Assembly: GCA_003133205.1 (NCBI GenBank) | Contig: PKWK01000144.1 | Coordinates: forward strand, 123-37,748 | Direction: 5' to 3' | Source: Granulicella sp. | GTDB lineage: Bacteria > Acidobacteriota > Terriglobia > Terriglobales > Acidobacteriaceae | DNA length: 37,626 bases | In this document: positions 7,151 to 15,097 of the stretch, in pieces | How the letters are laid out: every line of letters begins with the position of its first letter | How positions within the stretch are numbered: the stretch's first letter is position 1 | Translations under genes and position numbers: made by a program | The notes under the pieces: generated by a model | Told to the model about the DNA's origin: nothing | The model's database searches: none | The model's input: the letters and a program-made list of their open reading frames with translations, nothing else

Positions 7151-9964
7151 CTACCCGATCACCCCATAGCCAAGTACGGCTGTTGAATCCAGGGCAGGGA
7201 TTCGCCGCTCTCCGACCACCCCGTAGCCTTTCTCGCACTGCAGCATGAACGCAGCTTCATCGGCCGTCAGGGGCTTGCTGAAGTAGTGTCCTTGAATCTC
7301 ATCGCACAGGTGTTCCCGCAAGAAGAACATCTGCGCCTCGTTTTCCACGCCTTCTGCAATCACCTTGAGATTCATGCTCTTTGCCATGCTGATAATGGCG
7401 GAAGTGATGGCTGCATCACCACAGTCCGCGACGACATCCCGGACAAACGACTTGTCGATCTTGAGCTTGTCGACCGCAAAGTGTCTTAAGTAGCTGAAAC
7501 TGGAATAGCCTGTTCCGAAGCCATCGATTGCCAGCTTCAACCCCATTTCCTTCAATTCCTGGAGAACCGAGAGGTTCAGCTCCGCATTGGACAGCAGGCT
7601 TTCGGTGAGTTCAAGCTCAAGGTATTCAGGCGGAAGCCCGATTTCCTGCAGCACCCTTCGGATGAGGGCCCGAAAGCTCTCCTGGCGAAACTGGACCGCG
7701 GATACGTTGACTGCTACAGGTACTTCGAGAAGCCCGTCGTCCCGCCATCTCCTGGCCTGTGCACATGCGGTTCTGAGCACCCATTCGCCGATTGGCAGAA
7801 TCAGACCGTTGTTTTCTGCGATCGCAATAAATCTGTCTGGCGCAATTAGGCCCATCTCCGGGTGCTGCCAGCGAATCAACGCTTCAAATCCGGTGATCCT
7901 GCCACTGCCAATGTCCATCTGTGGCTGATAAAGCAGGAAAAACTCTTCTCGTTCGAGCGCCAGCCGCAAATCCTTGTCCATGGCCAATCGCTCGACCGCC
8001 TGAGCATTCATCTCATCGGTAAAGAACCGGACGTTGCTGCGCCCACCCTCTTTGGCGGAATACATCGCCGCATCAGCATTCCTGATCAGGGTTTCGCCGT
8101 CGTCGCCATGCTCGGGAAAAATGCTGACGCCGATGCTGCAACCCACGCTGAGGGACTGCCCCTGAACATTGAAGTTCGCGTTCATCGCATCCATAATCTT
8201 CCCCGCCGCAATCGCCGCGTCGGCCGCATCCGTGACACTGCTCAGCAAAACGAGGAATTCATCGCCGCCCACCCTGGCGACCGTATTGTGTTCCCCTGCG
8301 CAATCCTTAAGCCGCTTTGCGACCTTCTTCAAGGCAATATCGCCGAACGAGTGTCCAAACGAGTCATTGACTGCCTTGAACCGGTCCAGATCGAGAAACA
8401 GCAGTGCAACTCTTTCGCCTCTCCTGCGAGCGCCAGCCAGCGCGTTGTCCAGGCGATCCTGCAGTAGACCGCGATGCGGCAATTCCGTCAGCGCATCGTA
8501 GTACGCCAGGAATTGAATCCGTTCTTCAGCGGCCTTACGTTCTGTAATATCGCGAAAGTACCAGATCCGGCCCCGATACTGGCCGTTTGAGTCGACTAGG
8601 GGCGCGGAGTACCGTTCGAATATCTTCCCATTCTTGAGCCTGAGTTCGTCGTTGCTTCTTTGATCCCGATGGCTGATCAGATACTTGATCTTCTCAAGGA
8701 ATGCGTCGGGCGCCTCGACTTGATCCGTGACGTACTTGCGCACGATAAGATCGTCTCGTGTTTTCAGAAGTTCATCTGGTATTCCAAAGCTCAGCCCAAA
8801 TTGCTTGTTTGCCAGAACGATCTGATCGGTCTCATCGACGACCAGGATGCCATCCATCGTCGTCTCCGTTTGCGCCTCCAGCAGCGCAGTCTTGAACAAC
8901 AAGGCTTCCTCAGCCTGCTTGCGCTCAGAGATATCGCGCACGGTGGCGAGCAGCATCGGCCTCCCGCTCAGGCTCACCGGCGTCAGGCACACATCAGCGG
9001 GAAAGATCTGGCCGTTCTTGCGCTGGTGCATCCACTCGAATCGCTCCTTGCCGTTGAGCAACGCGGCGGCAATCCTCTTTCCGGCGACCGTCTGGGAGCA
9101 GCTTCCGTCGGGTTGGTTCGGGGGCGACATCTCGGTCGGAGGCGGCATGAGAGCGCTCTCTGAATATCCGAACATTTGTAGCGCAGCTGAATTGCAATCC
9201 AGAATCCCAGTTTCGTCCTGTAGAAAAGTCGCATCGGCCGAGTCCTCGAATAACACTCGGTACTTGGTCTCGCTGTGCTGCAGCATTTCCTCTGCCCGCT
9301 TGCGCTCGGTTATGTCGTGGGCGGCCACCAGCATGGAGTCGATTCCATGAAAGTTCAGTGGGTGGGACACAATCTCGACATAAATGATCGCTCCGTTCTT
9401 TTTGCGATGCCTCCAAACGCCTGGGTTCTGAAGTCCGCCCGAGCGTTTCACAATGTCCTCCAACAGATCGGGGATGTCTTCCTCTAGGCGTATTTCCGTT
9501 ATGCTCTTCGCCAGAAACTCCTGCTCAGAAAAGCCGTACTGGCGGATTGCCGCTTCGTTCACTGCGACAAAGCGAAGCGTGCTGAGGTCGAAGACCCACA
9601 TCGGAACCGGGTTGCTTTCAAATAAGAGCCGGTACTGCCCTTCCGATTGGCGCAACGCGATTTCTGCAGGACAGTTGTTTGCGATCACCCGCACAGAATT
9701 CAAAGAACCTGCGAGATTTCCCGCTGAGTTCTTGATCGGGGATAAGGAGAGATCGATCCCAGCCAGCGGGCAGTTCTCGGGAGTAGCTGACGCGCCGGGC
9801 ACGATCGCCGCACCGGATTGCCCTGCTACGGACTGCTCCTGCCGCGGATCGCTTGCTGCCAATCTCATTGGAGAACCCCACATCGCGCAGACACCTCGCC
9901 GCCCTCGTTTCGATCGAACCGACGGCGCGCAAGCCGGAGGCGCTCCAGAATCGGAGCCTCTCAT
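7151..9964 (-). CDS. PAS-PAS-PAS-GGDEF-EAL cyclic-di-GMP protein with altered EAL site
   Basis: Hybrid c-di-GMP protein of about 937 residues without obvious membrane segments. Three PAS/PAC units are visible (about 107-225, 231-350 and 355-475), each closed by a DITERK- or DISERK-type linker. The GGDEF domain has an intact GGDEF at 566-570 but no RxxD inhibitory site. The EAL domain begins with EALIRW (694-699). Most EAL metal ligands are present (NVS, ELTES, KIDKSFV, AEGVEN), but the usual DDFGTG reads D814-G815-FGTG, replacing one metal-binding Asp. Residues about 66-98 look like the tail of a further PAS domain lacking its first half, so the start is uncertain; Met28 and Met33 are alternatives. 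A CRP-like site lies 57 bp upstream. Confidence 0.9.
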   Translation of the reverse strand: MRGSDSGAPPACAPSVRSKRGRRGVCAMWGSPMRLAASDPRQEQSVAGQSGAAIVPGASATPENCPLAGIDLSLSPIKNSAGNLAGSLNSVRVIANNCPAEIALRQSEGQYRLLFESNPVPMWVFDLSTLRFVAVNEAAIRQYGFSEQEFLAKSITEIRLEEDIPDLLEDIVKRSGGLQNPGVWRHRKKNGAIIYVEIVSHPLNFHGIDSMLVAAHDITERKRAEEMLQHSETKYRVLFEDSADATFLQDETGILDCNSAALQMFGYSESALMPPPTEMSPPNQPDGSCSQTVAGKRIAAALLNGKERFEWMHQRKNGQIFPADVCLTPVSLSGRPMLLATVRDISERKQAEEALLFKTALLEAQTETTMDGILVVDETDQIVLANKQFGLSFGIPDELLKTRDDLIVRKYVTDQVEAPDAFLEKIKYLISHRDQRSNDELRLKNGKIFERYSAPLVDSNGQYRGRIWYFRDITERKAAEERIQFLAYYDALTELPHRGLLQDRLDNALAGARRRGERVALLFLDLDRFKAVNDSFGHSFGDIALKKVAKRLKDCAGEHNTVARVGGDEFLVLLSSVTDAADAAIAAGKIMDAMNANFNVQGQSLSVGCSIGVSIFPEHGDDGETLIRNADAAMYSAKEGGRSNVRFFTDEMNAQAVERLAMDKDLRLALEREEFFLLYQPQMDIGSGRITGFEALIRWQHPEMGLIAPDRFIAIAENNGLILPIGEWVLRTACAQARRWRDDGLLEVPVAVNVSAVQFRQESFRALIRRVLQEIGLPPEYLELELTESLLSNAELNLSVLQELKEMGLKLAIDGFGTGYSSFSYLRHFAVDKLKIDKSFVRDVVADCGDAAITSAIISMAKSMNLKVIAEGVENEAQMFFLREHLCDEIQGHYFSKPLTADEAAFMLQCEKGYGVVGERRIPALDSTAVLGYGVIG

Positions 9965-10020
9965 GACAATAGGGTTTGGCGGCGCTTCCTATGAATCCCA
10001 CGTTAGTTGCACCTAGAGTG

Positions 10021-10036
10021 TGTGACGCAGATCACC
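10021..10036. promoter_or_regulatory. CRP/FNR-family-like binding site
   Basis: TGTGA-CGCAGA-TCACC matches the classical TGTGA-N6-TCACA half-site arrangement at 9 of 10 positions. It lies 57 bp upstream of the PAS-GGDEF-EAL ATG, so a Crp/Fnr-family regulator may control that gene. The match is seen; whether this organism's regulator uses that consensus is not known. Confidence 0.45.
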
Positions 10037-10116
10037 GAGGATGTAGCTCTTCCCGTTTACGGCGGCACTTGCGCGGCGTGGGCGCGACCGATGCATCACC
10101 TTCCCGCATGCAGGGG

Positions 10117-10605
10117 TTAGCGAGGCACGCCCGCGTGCGGGTCTGCGACAGCCTTAAACTTAACGCTGGCTACCGACTGGCACGTGGATGAACCGGTGAA
10201 TCGAGTCGCGTCGGAGGCTGGATCCTCACGAGTAAAGTCGTAACTTCGGATGGCGTAGCAGGTTGCTTGCTGACGCGGCAGTAGGAGCACCTTGCCCAAT
10301 AAGTCCGGTCGAGCAATCTGCATCGGACCGATGGTTTTGCCCTGGCTGATGGCGTCAAGTGCCTTCTTCGACAAGTATGGCTTGAACGGCGACACCGTCA
10401 GCGGAGACGAATTGAACGGTGCGCCAAGCTGAGGATTTTGAGTCGGAATTGCGCCGAATTTCAACGGCGGAACCGACCCGTTCGGCGGCAATTGCGACGA
10501 GAATGGGTTCGCAGTGGATGGTGCGGCGGGCGAAAACTGCGCGGTGGCCGGCGTGACGGATGCCGCAATGAGAAGCGAGAGAACCAGCAGGCGGGGGACA
10601 ACCAT
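10117..10605 (-). CDS. Small secreted protein, unknown function
   Basis: Not recognised. The 162-residue product starts MVVPRLLVLSLLIAASVTPATAQ, a clear Sec signal peptide cleaved near residue 23. The mature part is Pro/Ser/Asn-rich for about 60 residues (disordered), then has a compact C-terminal stretch with two cysteines (ATCYAIRSYDF, GSSTCQSVAS) that could pair in the periplasm. ATG 10605 is preferred over an in-frame GTG at 10614 because GAGGTGG lies 5 nt before the ATG. It is 69 bp downstream of nusB on the same strand and may be read through from ribH-nusB, although it has its own ribosome site. Confidence 0.75.
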   Translation of the reverse strand: MVVPRLLVLSLLIAASVTPATAQFSPAAPSTANPFSSQLPPNGSVPPLKFGAIPTQNPQLGAPFNSSPLTVSPFKPYLSKKALDAISQGKTIGPMQIARPDLLGKVLLLPRQQATCYAIRSYDFTREDPASDATRFTGSSTCQSVASVKFKAVADPHAGVPR

Positions 10606-10674
10606 GGGATCCACCTCGTGCCGGATTATAGCGCCGGGAGAGAGCGGGCGCCCTTCCCGTCGGAGGATCGCGCC

Positions 10675-11097
10675 TCAGCCCAGGCGCTGCTTCAGGACGG
10701 TGCGGGCGATCGCGTCCAGAACCCCGTTGAGAAATTGCACCGACTCCGGCGCGGCATAGCGGCGAGCGATCTCCAGCGACTCGTTGATGATGATGGCTGC
10801 GGGAGTGTTGGGGTAGCCGAGCATCTCGGCGACGGCAGCGCGCAGCAGATTACGGTCGACGACAGCCATGCGTTCCAGGCGCCAGTTCTGCGCGTGCGAT
10901 TCGATCAGTGCGTCGATCTCGGGTTGGCGCGCGGTGGCGACACGGTAGAGGTCCTCGGCAAAGCCTCGGGTCTCTGCGTCAACATCGTCGCGGGAGGGCC
11001 AGAAGAGGGCGCTGACTTCGTCGGAGGTCTGCTTTCCCAGGTCACCTTGAAAGAGCATTTGCATCGTGAGTTCGCGGGACTTGCGGCGTGTGCCCAT
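10675..11097 (-). CDS. nusB: Transcription antitermination factor NusB
   Basis: NusB binds boxA RNA with S10 (NusE) to hold antitermination complexes on rRNA operons. The 140-residue all-helical product shows typical NusB features: an N-terminal basic TRRKSRELTMQMLFQ helix, the ERMAVVDRNLLRAAVAEML core, and the C-terminal signature AIIINESLEIARRYAAPESVQFLNG-type region, ending in a conserved LDAIAR. Its ATG at 11097 follows directly after the TAG of the VOC-RibH gene with no gap, so the two are translationally coupled. A ribH-nusB pairing is widespread in bacteria, which supports both assignments. Confidence 0.97.
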   Translation of the reverse strand: MGTRRKSRELTMQMLFQGDLGKQTSDEVSALFWPSRDDVDAETRGFAEDLYRVATARQPEIDALIESHAQNWRLERMAVVDRNLLRAAVAEMLGYPNTPAAIIINESLEIARRYAAPESVQFLNGVLDAIARTVLKQRLG

Positions 11098-11988
11098 CTA
11101 ATCTTCCACCATGCGCCGCGGCGCTTCCTTTGCCGCGAGTTTGCGGTGTATGGAGACCATTTCGATGGCGGCCATCGCGGTCTCGAAGCCCTTGTTGCCC
11201 GCCTTGACACCGGCACGGTCCAGCGCCTGCTCAAGCGTCTCGCAGGTCAGAACGCCGAACGCATGCGGCACGCCCGTCTCCTGCTGCGACTGGCCGATGC
11301 CGCGCGCAACCTCGGTGTAAATAGCTTCGTAGTGAGCGGTCTCGCCGCGCAGCAGGCAGCCAAGAGTGAGGATGGCGTCGCAGCTCTTCGACTCCGCAAG
11401 CGTGCGGGCAGCGGAAGGAATCTCCCACGCGCCAGGGACGCGAACGATCTGGATATCCGACTTGGCCGCGCCGCTGCGGTGGAGGGCGTCGAGCGCACCT
11501 TGCAGCAGGCGGTCGGTGATAACGGCATTCCAGCGAGCGACCACAATCGCGAACTTCATACCGGCGGCGGATAAGTCGCCTTCGATGGCGATGGGCTTGC
11601 CATGCAGCGGATTCTCAGACTCCCAGAAGCCGAGAACGAGCGATGGATCGAGTGTGACCGTGAAGAGGCGCGAATTCCAGTGCGTGGGCGCAACGTCGGA
11701 GAGCAGTTGGGCAATCTCTTCGGTGCGGTAGTTGGCGATCATCCACTGCTGGACAACCGCATGAACCTGGTCGAGCTGGGTAACCTCGATGAGGATCGGA
11801 GGTGTGGCTGGCACGCGACCGGCAACCAGCTCGAGGTTGCCGATGGGCGCGAGGAAGGCCGCGCCACGTCCGCTGCGATCCTGCCAGCCCTTGCCGGGCT
11901 CGAAGCCAAGCGCCCCAAAGAGGCTGGCGAGCTCGTCGAGCGCAGCCGCCGAAGCGACCGGCGTCACCAGCGTGATTCCCTTGATCAT
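11098..11988 (-). CDS. ribH: VOC-like domain fused to 6,7-dimethyl-8-ribityllumazine synthase
   Basis: The C-terminal 153 residues (144-296) are a complete lumazine synthase, which condenses 5-amino-6-ribitylamino-uracil with 3,4-dihydroxy-2-butanone 4-phosphate in riboflavin synthesis. Visible landmarks are RWN near 152, VPGAWEIP, RGETAHYE with catalytic His219, and AGNKGFE. Residues 1-143 form an extra domain absent from ordinary RibH (about 150-160 residues). Its pattern (LASLFGALGFEPGKGW, RGAAFLAP, LELVAG, PPILIEVTQLDQV) resembles a vicinal-oxygen-chelate/glyoxalase-like fold, but the metal ligands are not clear. An internal start at Met144 has no Shine-Dalgarno, so I read the frame as a true fusion. 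TACAAT ends 6 nt before the ATG at 11988. Confidence 0.88.
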   Translation of the reverse strand: MIKGITLVTPVASAAALDELASLFGALGFEPGKGWQDRSGRGAAFLAPIGNLELVAGRVPATPPILIEVTQLDQVHAVVQQWMIANYRTEEIAQLLSDVAPTHWNSRLFTVTLDPSLVLGFWESENPLHGKPIAIEGDLSAAGMKFAIVVARWNAVITDRLLQGALDALHRSGAAKSDIQIVRVPGAWEIPSAARTLAESKSCDAILTLGCLLRGETAHYEAIYTEVARGIGQSQQETGVPHAFGVLTCETLEQALDRAGVKAGNKGFETAMAAIEMVSIHRKLAAKEAPRRMVED

Positions 11989-11994
11989 GTTTCG

Positions 11995-12000
11995 ATTGTA
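11995..12000 (-). promoter_or_regulatory. -10-like TACAAT just before the ribH fusion start
   Basis: On the minus strand TACAAT is followed by 6 nt and the ATG at 11988, with no Shine-Dalgarno. This fits a leaderless mRNA starting at or next to the ATG. A -35 match is not obvious. Confidence 0.4.
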
Positions 12001-12036
12001 TCGTCTGCGTTCTCAGGCCGGCTCGCTGCGGGCCCT

Positions 12037-12432
12037 TCAGTCCATCTGCTGACACATGGTCATGAAGTCGAAGTTGTTCCATGCCTCCGCGATCTTGCCG
12101 TCCTTGATACGCGCCATCGTCATGCCCGTGAACTGAATCGGATTGCCTTTGGGTGGCTTGCCGAGCCCTTCACCGGTATGTTTCGCCGTGACGGTACAGC
12201 GTGCCACCGTGAGATCGCCCTCGGTGACGACATCCTCAACCGTCACGTGGATGTCCGACAGCGCGGCGCGCATCTGACGGTAGTAGGCCTTGAAGGAATC
12301 CATCCCTCGGACTTCGTTTCCATCGGGCGCCTGCAGGCCATGACCGTGAACATCGTGATAGGACATTTCGTCGATCGCCGATTCCCGGCCCTGATTCCAG
12401 ACTTCTTCAAACCAGCGGTGCATGATTGTCAT
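12037..12432 (-). CDS. SnoaL-like ester cyclase / NTF2-fold protein
   Basis: A 131-residue cytoplasmic protein of the SnoaL polyketide-cyclase-like (NTF2 fold) group. Typical marks are WFEEVWNQGRESAIDEM at the start, a central GMDSFKAYYRQMRAALSDIHVTVED, and the strand pair GMTMARIKDGKIAEAWNNFD at the end. Members without a polyketide cluster usually have unknown substrates, and no such cluster is present here. AAGGACC about 4-5 nt before the ATG supports the start. It is divergent from the crotonase gene, across a 158-bp gap, and 48 bp upstream of the ribH fusion on the same strand. Confidence 0.82.
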   Translation of the reverse strand: MTIMHRWFEEVWNQGRESAIDEMSYHDVHGHGLQAPDGNEVRGMDSFKAYYRQMRAALSDIHVTVEDVVTEGDLTVARCTVTAKHTGEGLGKPPKGNPIQFTGMTMARIKDGKIAEAWNNFDFMTMCQQMD

Positions 12433-12590
12433 GAGGGTCCTTCAACAGTGATGGATTGGGTGAATTCTGGCCGGCAACCTTGCGGAAGTCTTCGAAGTAT
12501 AGGACCGATCGGAACCTGGCCAGTGAGTTAATTTGTGATTTTTCAATTATTCTGCTCCGATCATGGACGGTCGGAGTAAGCGGAGGACAG

Positions 12591-13382
12591 ATGGAATACA
12601 AAACATTGCAATTAGCGGTCGAAGCGCGCGTAGCGACGGTGACACTGAATCGCCCGAAGGTGCTGAATGCGTTGAACGCCACGATGCTCAGCGAGCTGGA
12701 CGAACTGTTCGCCGAGCTGGCGCTGGACGACACGGTGCGCGTGGTGCTGCTCCACGGCGCGGGAGGCAAGGCGTTTGCGGCTGGGGCGGACATTTCCGAA
12801 CTTGCCCAGGCCGATGCGGCTACGGGCGAACTGCTGGCGGGAAGCACACAGCGTGTCTTCCGGCGCATCGAGACGATGGGCAAGCCAGTGATCGCGTGCA
12901 TCGATGGCTTCGCGCTGGGTGGCGGCTGCGAGTTGGCGATGGCCTGCACGCTTCGGCTCGCAAGCGACGCGGCTCGCCTTGGCCAGCCGGAGATCAAACT
13001 GGGGCTGATTCCGGGATATGGCGGAACGCAGCGCCTGCCGAGGCTCGTGGGCCAGGGAACGGCGCTGAAGATGCTGCTGACCGGCGCGATGGTGGATGCG
13101 GCGGAGGCGCTGCGCACCGGGCTGGTGGACGAGGTGGTTTCAGGAGACTCGGAGGCCGGTCTGATGACACGAGCCCGCGAGATAGCCAGGCTGATCGCCG
13201 CAATGCCGCCGCTTGCAGTCGCGGCGACGATTGAGGCAGTGGGACGCGGAGCGGACCTGCCGCTGGATCAGGCGCTGGCACTCGAAGCGTCGATCTTCGG
13301 GCGTCTGTGCGGGACCGAAGACAAGCGCGAAGGAACCCGGGCGTTCCTCGAAAAGCGCACCGCGGTGTGGGTGGGCAGGTAA
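12591..13382 (+). CDS. Enoyl-CoA hydratase/isomerase family protein (crotonase)
   Basis: Hydrates 2-trans-enoyl-CoA (fatty-acid or related acyl-CoA beta-oxidation) in the cytoplasm. The 263-residue length is typical. Visible are the oxyanion-hole phrase FAAGADISEL, FALGGGCELAMAC with Glu114, and QPEIKLGLIPGYGGTQRLPR with Glu134. The two glutamates have the 20-residue spacing of the catalytic pair in rat crotonase, so hydratase activity is expected. ATG 12591 is preferred over a longer frame because GGAGG (12582-12586) lies 4 nt before it. An inverted repeat CTCCGA/TCGGAG (12555-12560, 12571-12576) lies in the leader. The preceding 60 bp are AT-rich, as for a promoter. Confidence 0.94.
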   Translation: MEYKTLQLAVEARVATVTLNRPKVLNALNATMLSELDELFAELALDDTVRVVLLHGAGGKAFAAGADISELAQADAATGELLAGSTQRVFRRIETMGKPVIACIDGFALGGGCELAMACTLRLASDAARLGQPEIKLGLIPGYGGTQRLPRLVGQGTALKMLLTGAMVDAAEALRTGLVDEVVSGDSEAGLMTRAREIARLIAAMPPLAVAATIEAVGRGADLPLDQALALEASIFGRLCGTEDKREGTRAFLEKRTAVWVGR

Positions 13383-13416
13383 AGAACCAAATGGGTGGAA
13401 ACCTCATCCAACGACT

Positions 13417-13425
13417 TGGTATGCT
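13417..13425 (+). promoter_or_regulatory. Extended -10 promoter element (TGG-TATGCT)
   Basis: TGGTATGCT, just after the crotonase stop, matches an extended -10 (TGn-TATnnT), with a predicted start near 13432. It would serve the lipoprotein gene downstream independently of the crotonase gene. Confidence 0.4.
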
Positions 13426-13486
13426 AGTAGACGTGCTTATGTCCGTTCCTCCCCATCCTTCCTCTTGCCGCACGCGTTCTACGCGG

Positions 13487-14041
13487 ATGCCTTTTTCCCG
13501 AGCCGGACTGCCACTTGCCCTCGCTTCGGCCCTTTGTCTGACGATTCTGTTTCCGCTGCTGCTGTCGGGCTGCAACCGCGCGTCGGCGGGCACCACCGCC
13601 TCGGCGGCCAGTACGCAGGTGATCGAGTCTGCCCGGGAGCAGTTAGACCTGATCCCGCCGCCTTCGAAGACGCGATACCTGGCGGTTCACAGCCTGTCGA
13701 CCTGGGAGAACCCCTACCTGACAATCCAGGAAAACATGGCCACGTTGCATGTGACGCTGGCGGATGCGAATCCCAGCGACCTTGGGGCGGGCGGAATGCT
13801 GCGGCCCGTCGGCGCGCGGCGGCAGAACCTGACGGTGCGCGTGGGCGACCTGCCTGCAGCGTTGAACGCGATTCCTGAAAACTCGTGGCCGTATGGGCGC
13901 GTGGTTGCCATCGAAGAAGCCCACGATACGCCGGCGTCCGCTCGCCCCGCGGTTCGCCGCAATGTCGAGGCGACCATCAAGACGCTCGGCGACCTCGGCG
14001 TGGTGGTGTATGAGTGGAATGATGGCGGCGGACTTCGCTGA
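13487..14041 (+). CDS. Lipoprotein of unknown function
   Basis: Not recognised. From Met at 13487 the 184-residue product has a short n-region (MPFSRAG), a hydrophobic core and a perfect lipobox LLSGC with Cys29, so it should be lipidated and periplasm-facing. The mature part has IPPPSKTRYLAVHSL, ENPYLTIQENMATLHV and a C-terminal TIKTLGDLGVVVYEW, a small alpha/beta domain. An earlier in-frame ATG at 13439 adds 16 residues and lies only 6 nt after the predicted transcription start; neither ATG has a clear Shine-Dalgarno. I prefer 13487 because it gives a normal signal peptide. The gene starts 104 bp after the crotonase stop. Confidence 0.72.
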   Translation: MPFSRAGLPLALASALCLTILFPLLLSGCNRASAGTTASAASTQVIESAREQLDLIPPPSKTRYLAVHSLSTWENPYLTIQENMATLHVTLADANPSDLGAGGMLRPVGARRQNLTVRVGDLPAALNAIPENSWPYGRVVAIEEAHDTPASARPAVRRNVEATIKTLGDLGVVVYEWNDGGGLR

Positions 14042-14224
14042 CCCGCCCACGCCGGCGCACTACTGAGCCCGCCCAAAAGACGGATTTTGAGATGGCGTAT
14101 GCTTGGAACTTTCCCGCAGTCGGGGGAGCCGGCAGCCGGGCGGCGACGCGTCACACGCTCCCGCATTGATGCATCCTATAGATAAGATGGACCGATCTCC
14201 TGCAAGAAGCTGAGGATGGCGCAA

Positions 14225-14668
14225 ATGAGCAATACGGAAGTCGCGGTGGTGAAGCAAAGGTCGCTGGCCAAAGGACTGATCGCGGGGTTGATTGGCGGAC
14301 TGGTGGGCGCAGTCGCCATGGCGGTTGCGGAACGGATGTTTCCGCGACGCGCGCAGGAACAGCCCGGGCAGCACGATCCCACCCCGAAGACACCTGCGTC
14401 TGAGGGGATTCACTGGGGCTTCGGCGCAGCAGTCGGTGCAGCCTATGGAGCGGTAGCCGAGTTCTATCCCGCGGCGACATCGAGGGAGGGCGTCAACTTC
14501 GGCATGGCGCTGGAGGCGCTGACCCAGGAGGGCGCGCTGCCCGCGTCTGTCGGGCCGGACGATCCGGAGGACCAGACCACGCGGGAACGCGCCAGCGAAC
14601 TCACCTCGCGTGTCGTCTTCGGCATCACGACCGAGACGGTGCGCGGCTTCGTGCGCAAGCGGCTCTAA
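14225..14668 (+). CDS. DUF1440 (YagU-like) membrane protein
   Basis: Resembles the DUF1440/YagU inner-membrane family, of unknown molecular function. The 147-residue product has a glycine-rich membrane segment (LIAGLIGGLVGAVAMAVAE), then AERMFPRR, a polar linker (about 45-60) and the family-like HWGFGAAVGAAYGAVAEF, a second membrane stretch. The C-terminal half is soluble and acidic, with ETVRGFVRKRL at the end. ATG 14225 has GAGG 9 nt upstream; an in-frame ATG at 14216 is the alternative and adds three residues. The strong terminator at 14831-14859 lies 163 bp downstream and may end this transcript. Confidence 0.75.
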   Translation: MSNTEVAVVKQRSLAKGLIAGLIGGLVGAVAMAVAERMFPRRAQEQPGQHDPTPKTPASEGIHWGFGAAVGAAYGAVAEFYPAATSREGVNFGMALEALTQEGALPASVGPDDPEDQTTRERASELTSRVVFGITTETVRGFVRKRL

Positions 14669-14830
14669 CCCGGTCGCAGGATGTGTCAACCCCCACCGCT
14701 CACCCCAGAAAACATTTTCTTACTGCAAGCCATTTCACAGCAATGACTTGGACCTTCTCCTGCCCACGAAAATGGTTTTGGCATAGTAGTTATGGTCAAC
14801 ATGCTACGACTAAGGTAGTTAGTTTGAAAG

Positions 14831-14859
14831 AAAAGCCCCGGCCAACTGCCGGGGTTTTT
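14831..14859 (+). terminator. Strong intrinsic terminator, potentially bidirectional
   Basis: The stem CCCCGGC (14836-14842) pairs with GCCGGGG (14848-14854) around a 5-nt loop CAACT. An A-run (14831-14834) and a T-run (14855-14859) flank it and extend the stem. The T-run follows the stem on the plus strand and the A-run gives a U-run on the other, so it may stop transcripts both ways. Confidence 0.9.
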
Positions 14860-14983
14860 CTTGTTTACATCCGTCACCCACAGCTAACTCCAATGAATGG
14901 AAATATTTGACTATAACAACCCTGGAATCAGATATTTGCAGGAGGCTATTTTGGCAAATAATTGAAAATAAACGGCTTAATAG

Positions 14984-15012
14984 CACCACCCCCCCGGGGG
15001 GGGAGGGTGGTG
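14984..15012. repeat. C7-G8 homopolymer inverted repeat
   Basis: Seven C (14989-14995) meet eight G (14996-15003), and CACCA on the left can pair with TGGTG (15008-15012) on the right across a 5-nt bulge. It has no T-run, so it is not a standard terminator. Such runs are prone to length errors in replication and sequencing. Confidence 0.65.
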
Positions 15013-15097
15013 GGAAAGGTTCGGTGGAACCCGAGAGCGCGAGAACCGCGGTTCGAGGGCTGGCCGGCGGTTGGTACAAAGGCGTCGCTTCGCGAGG

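Noticed and set aside
14686..14877. A 63-codon minus-strand frame across the terminator
   Set aside because: It reads straight through a strong intrinsic terminator stem and has no ribosome site or recognisable domain.
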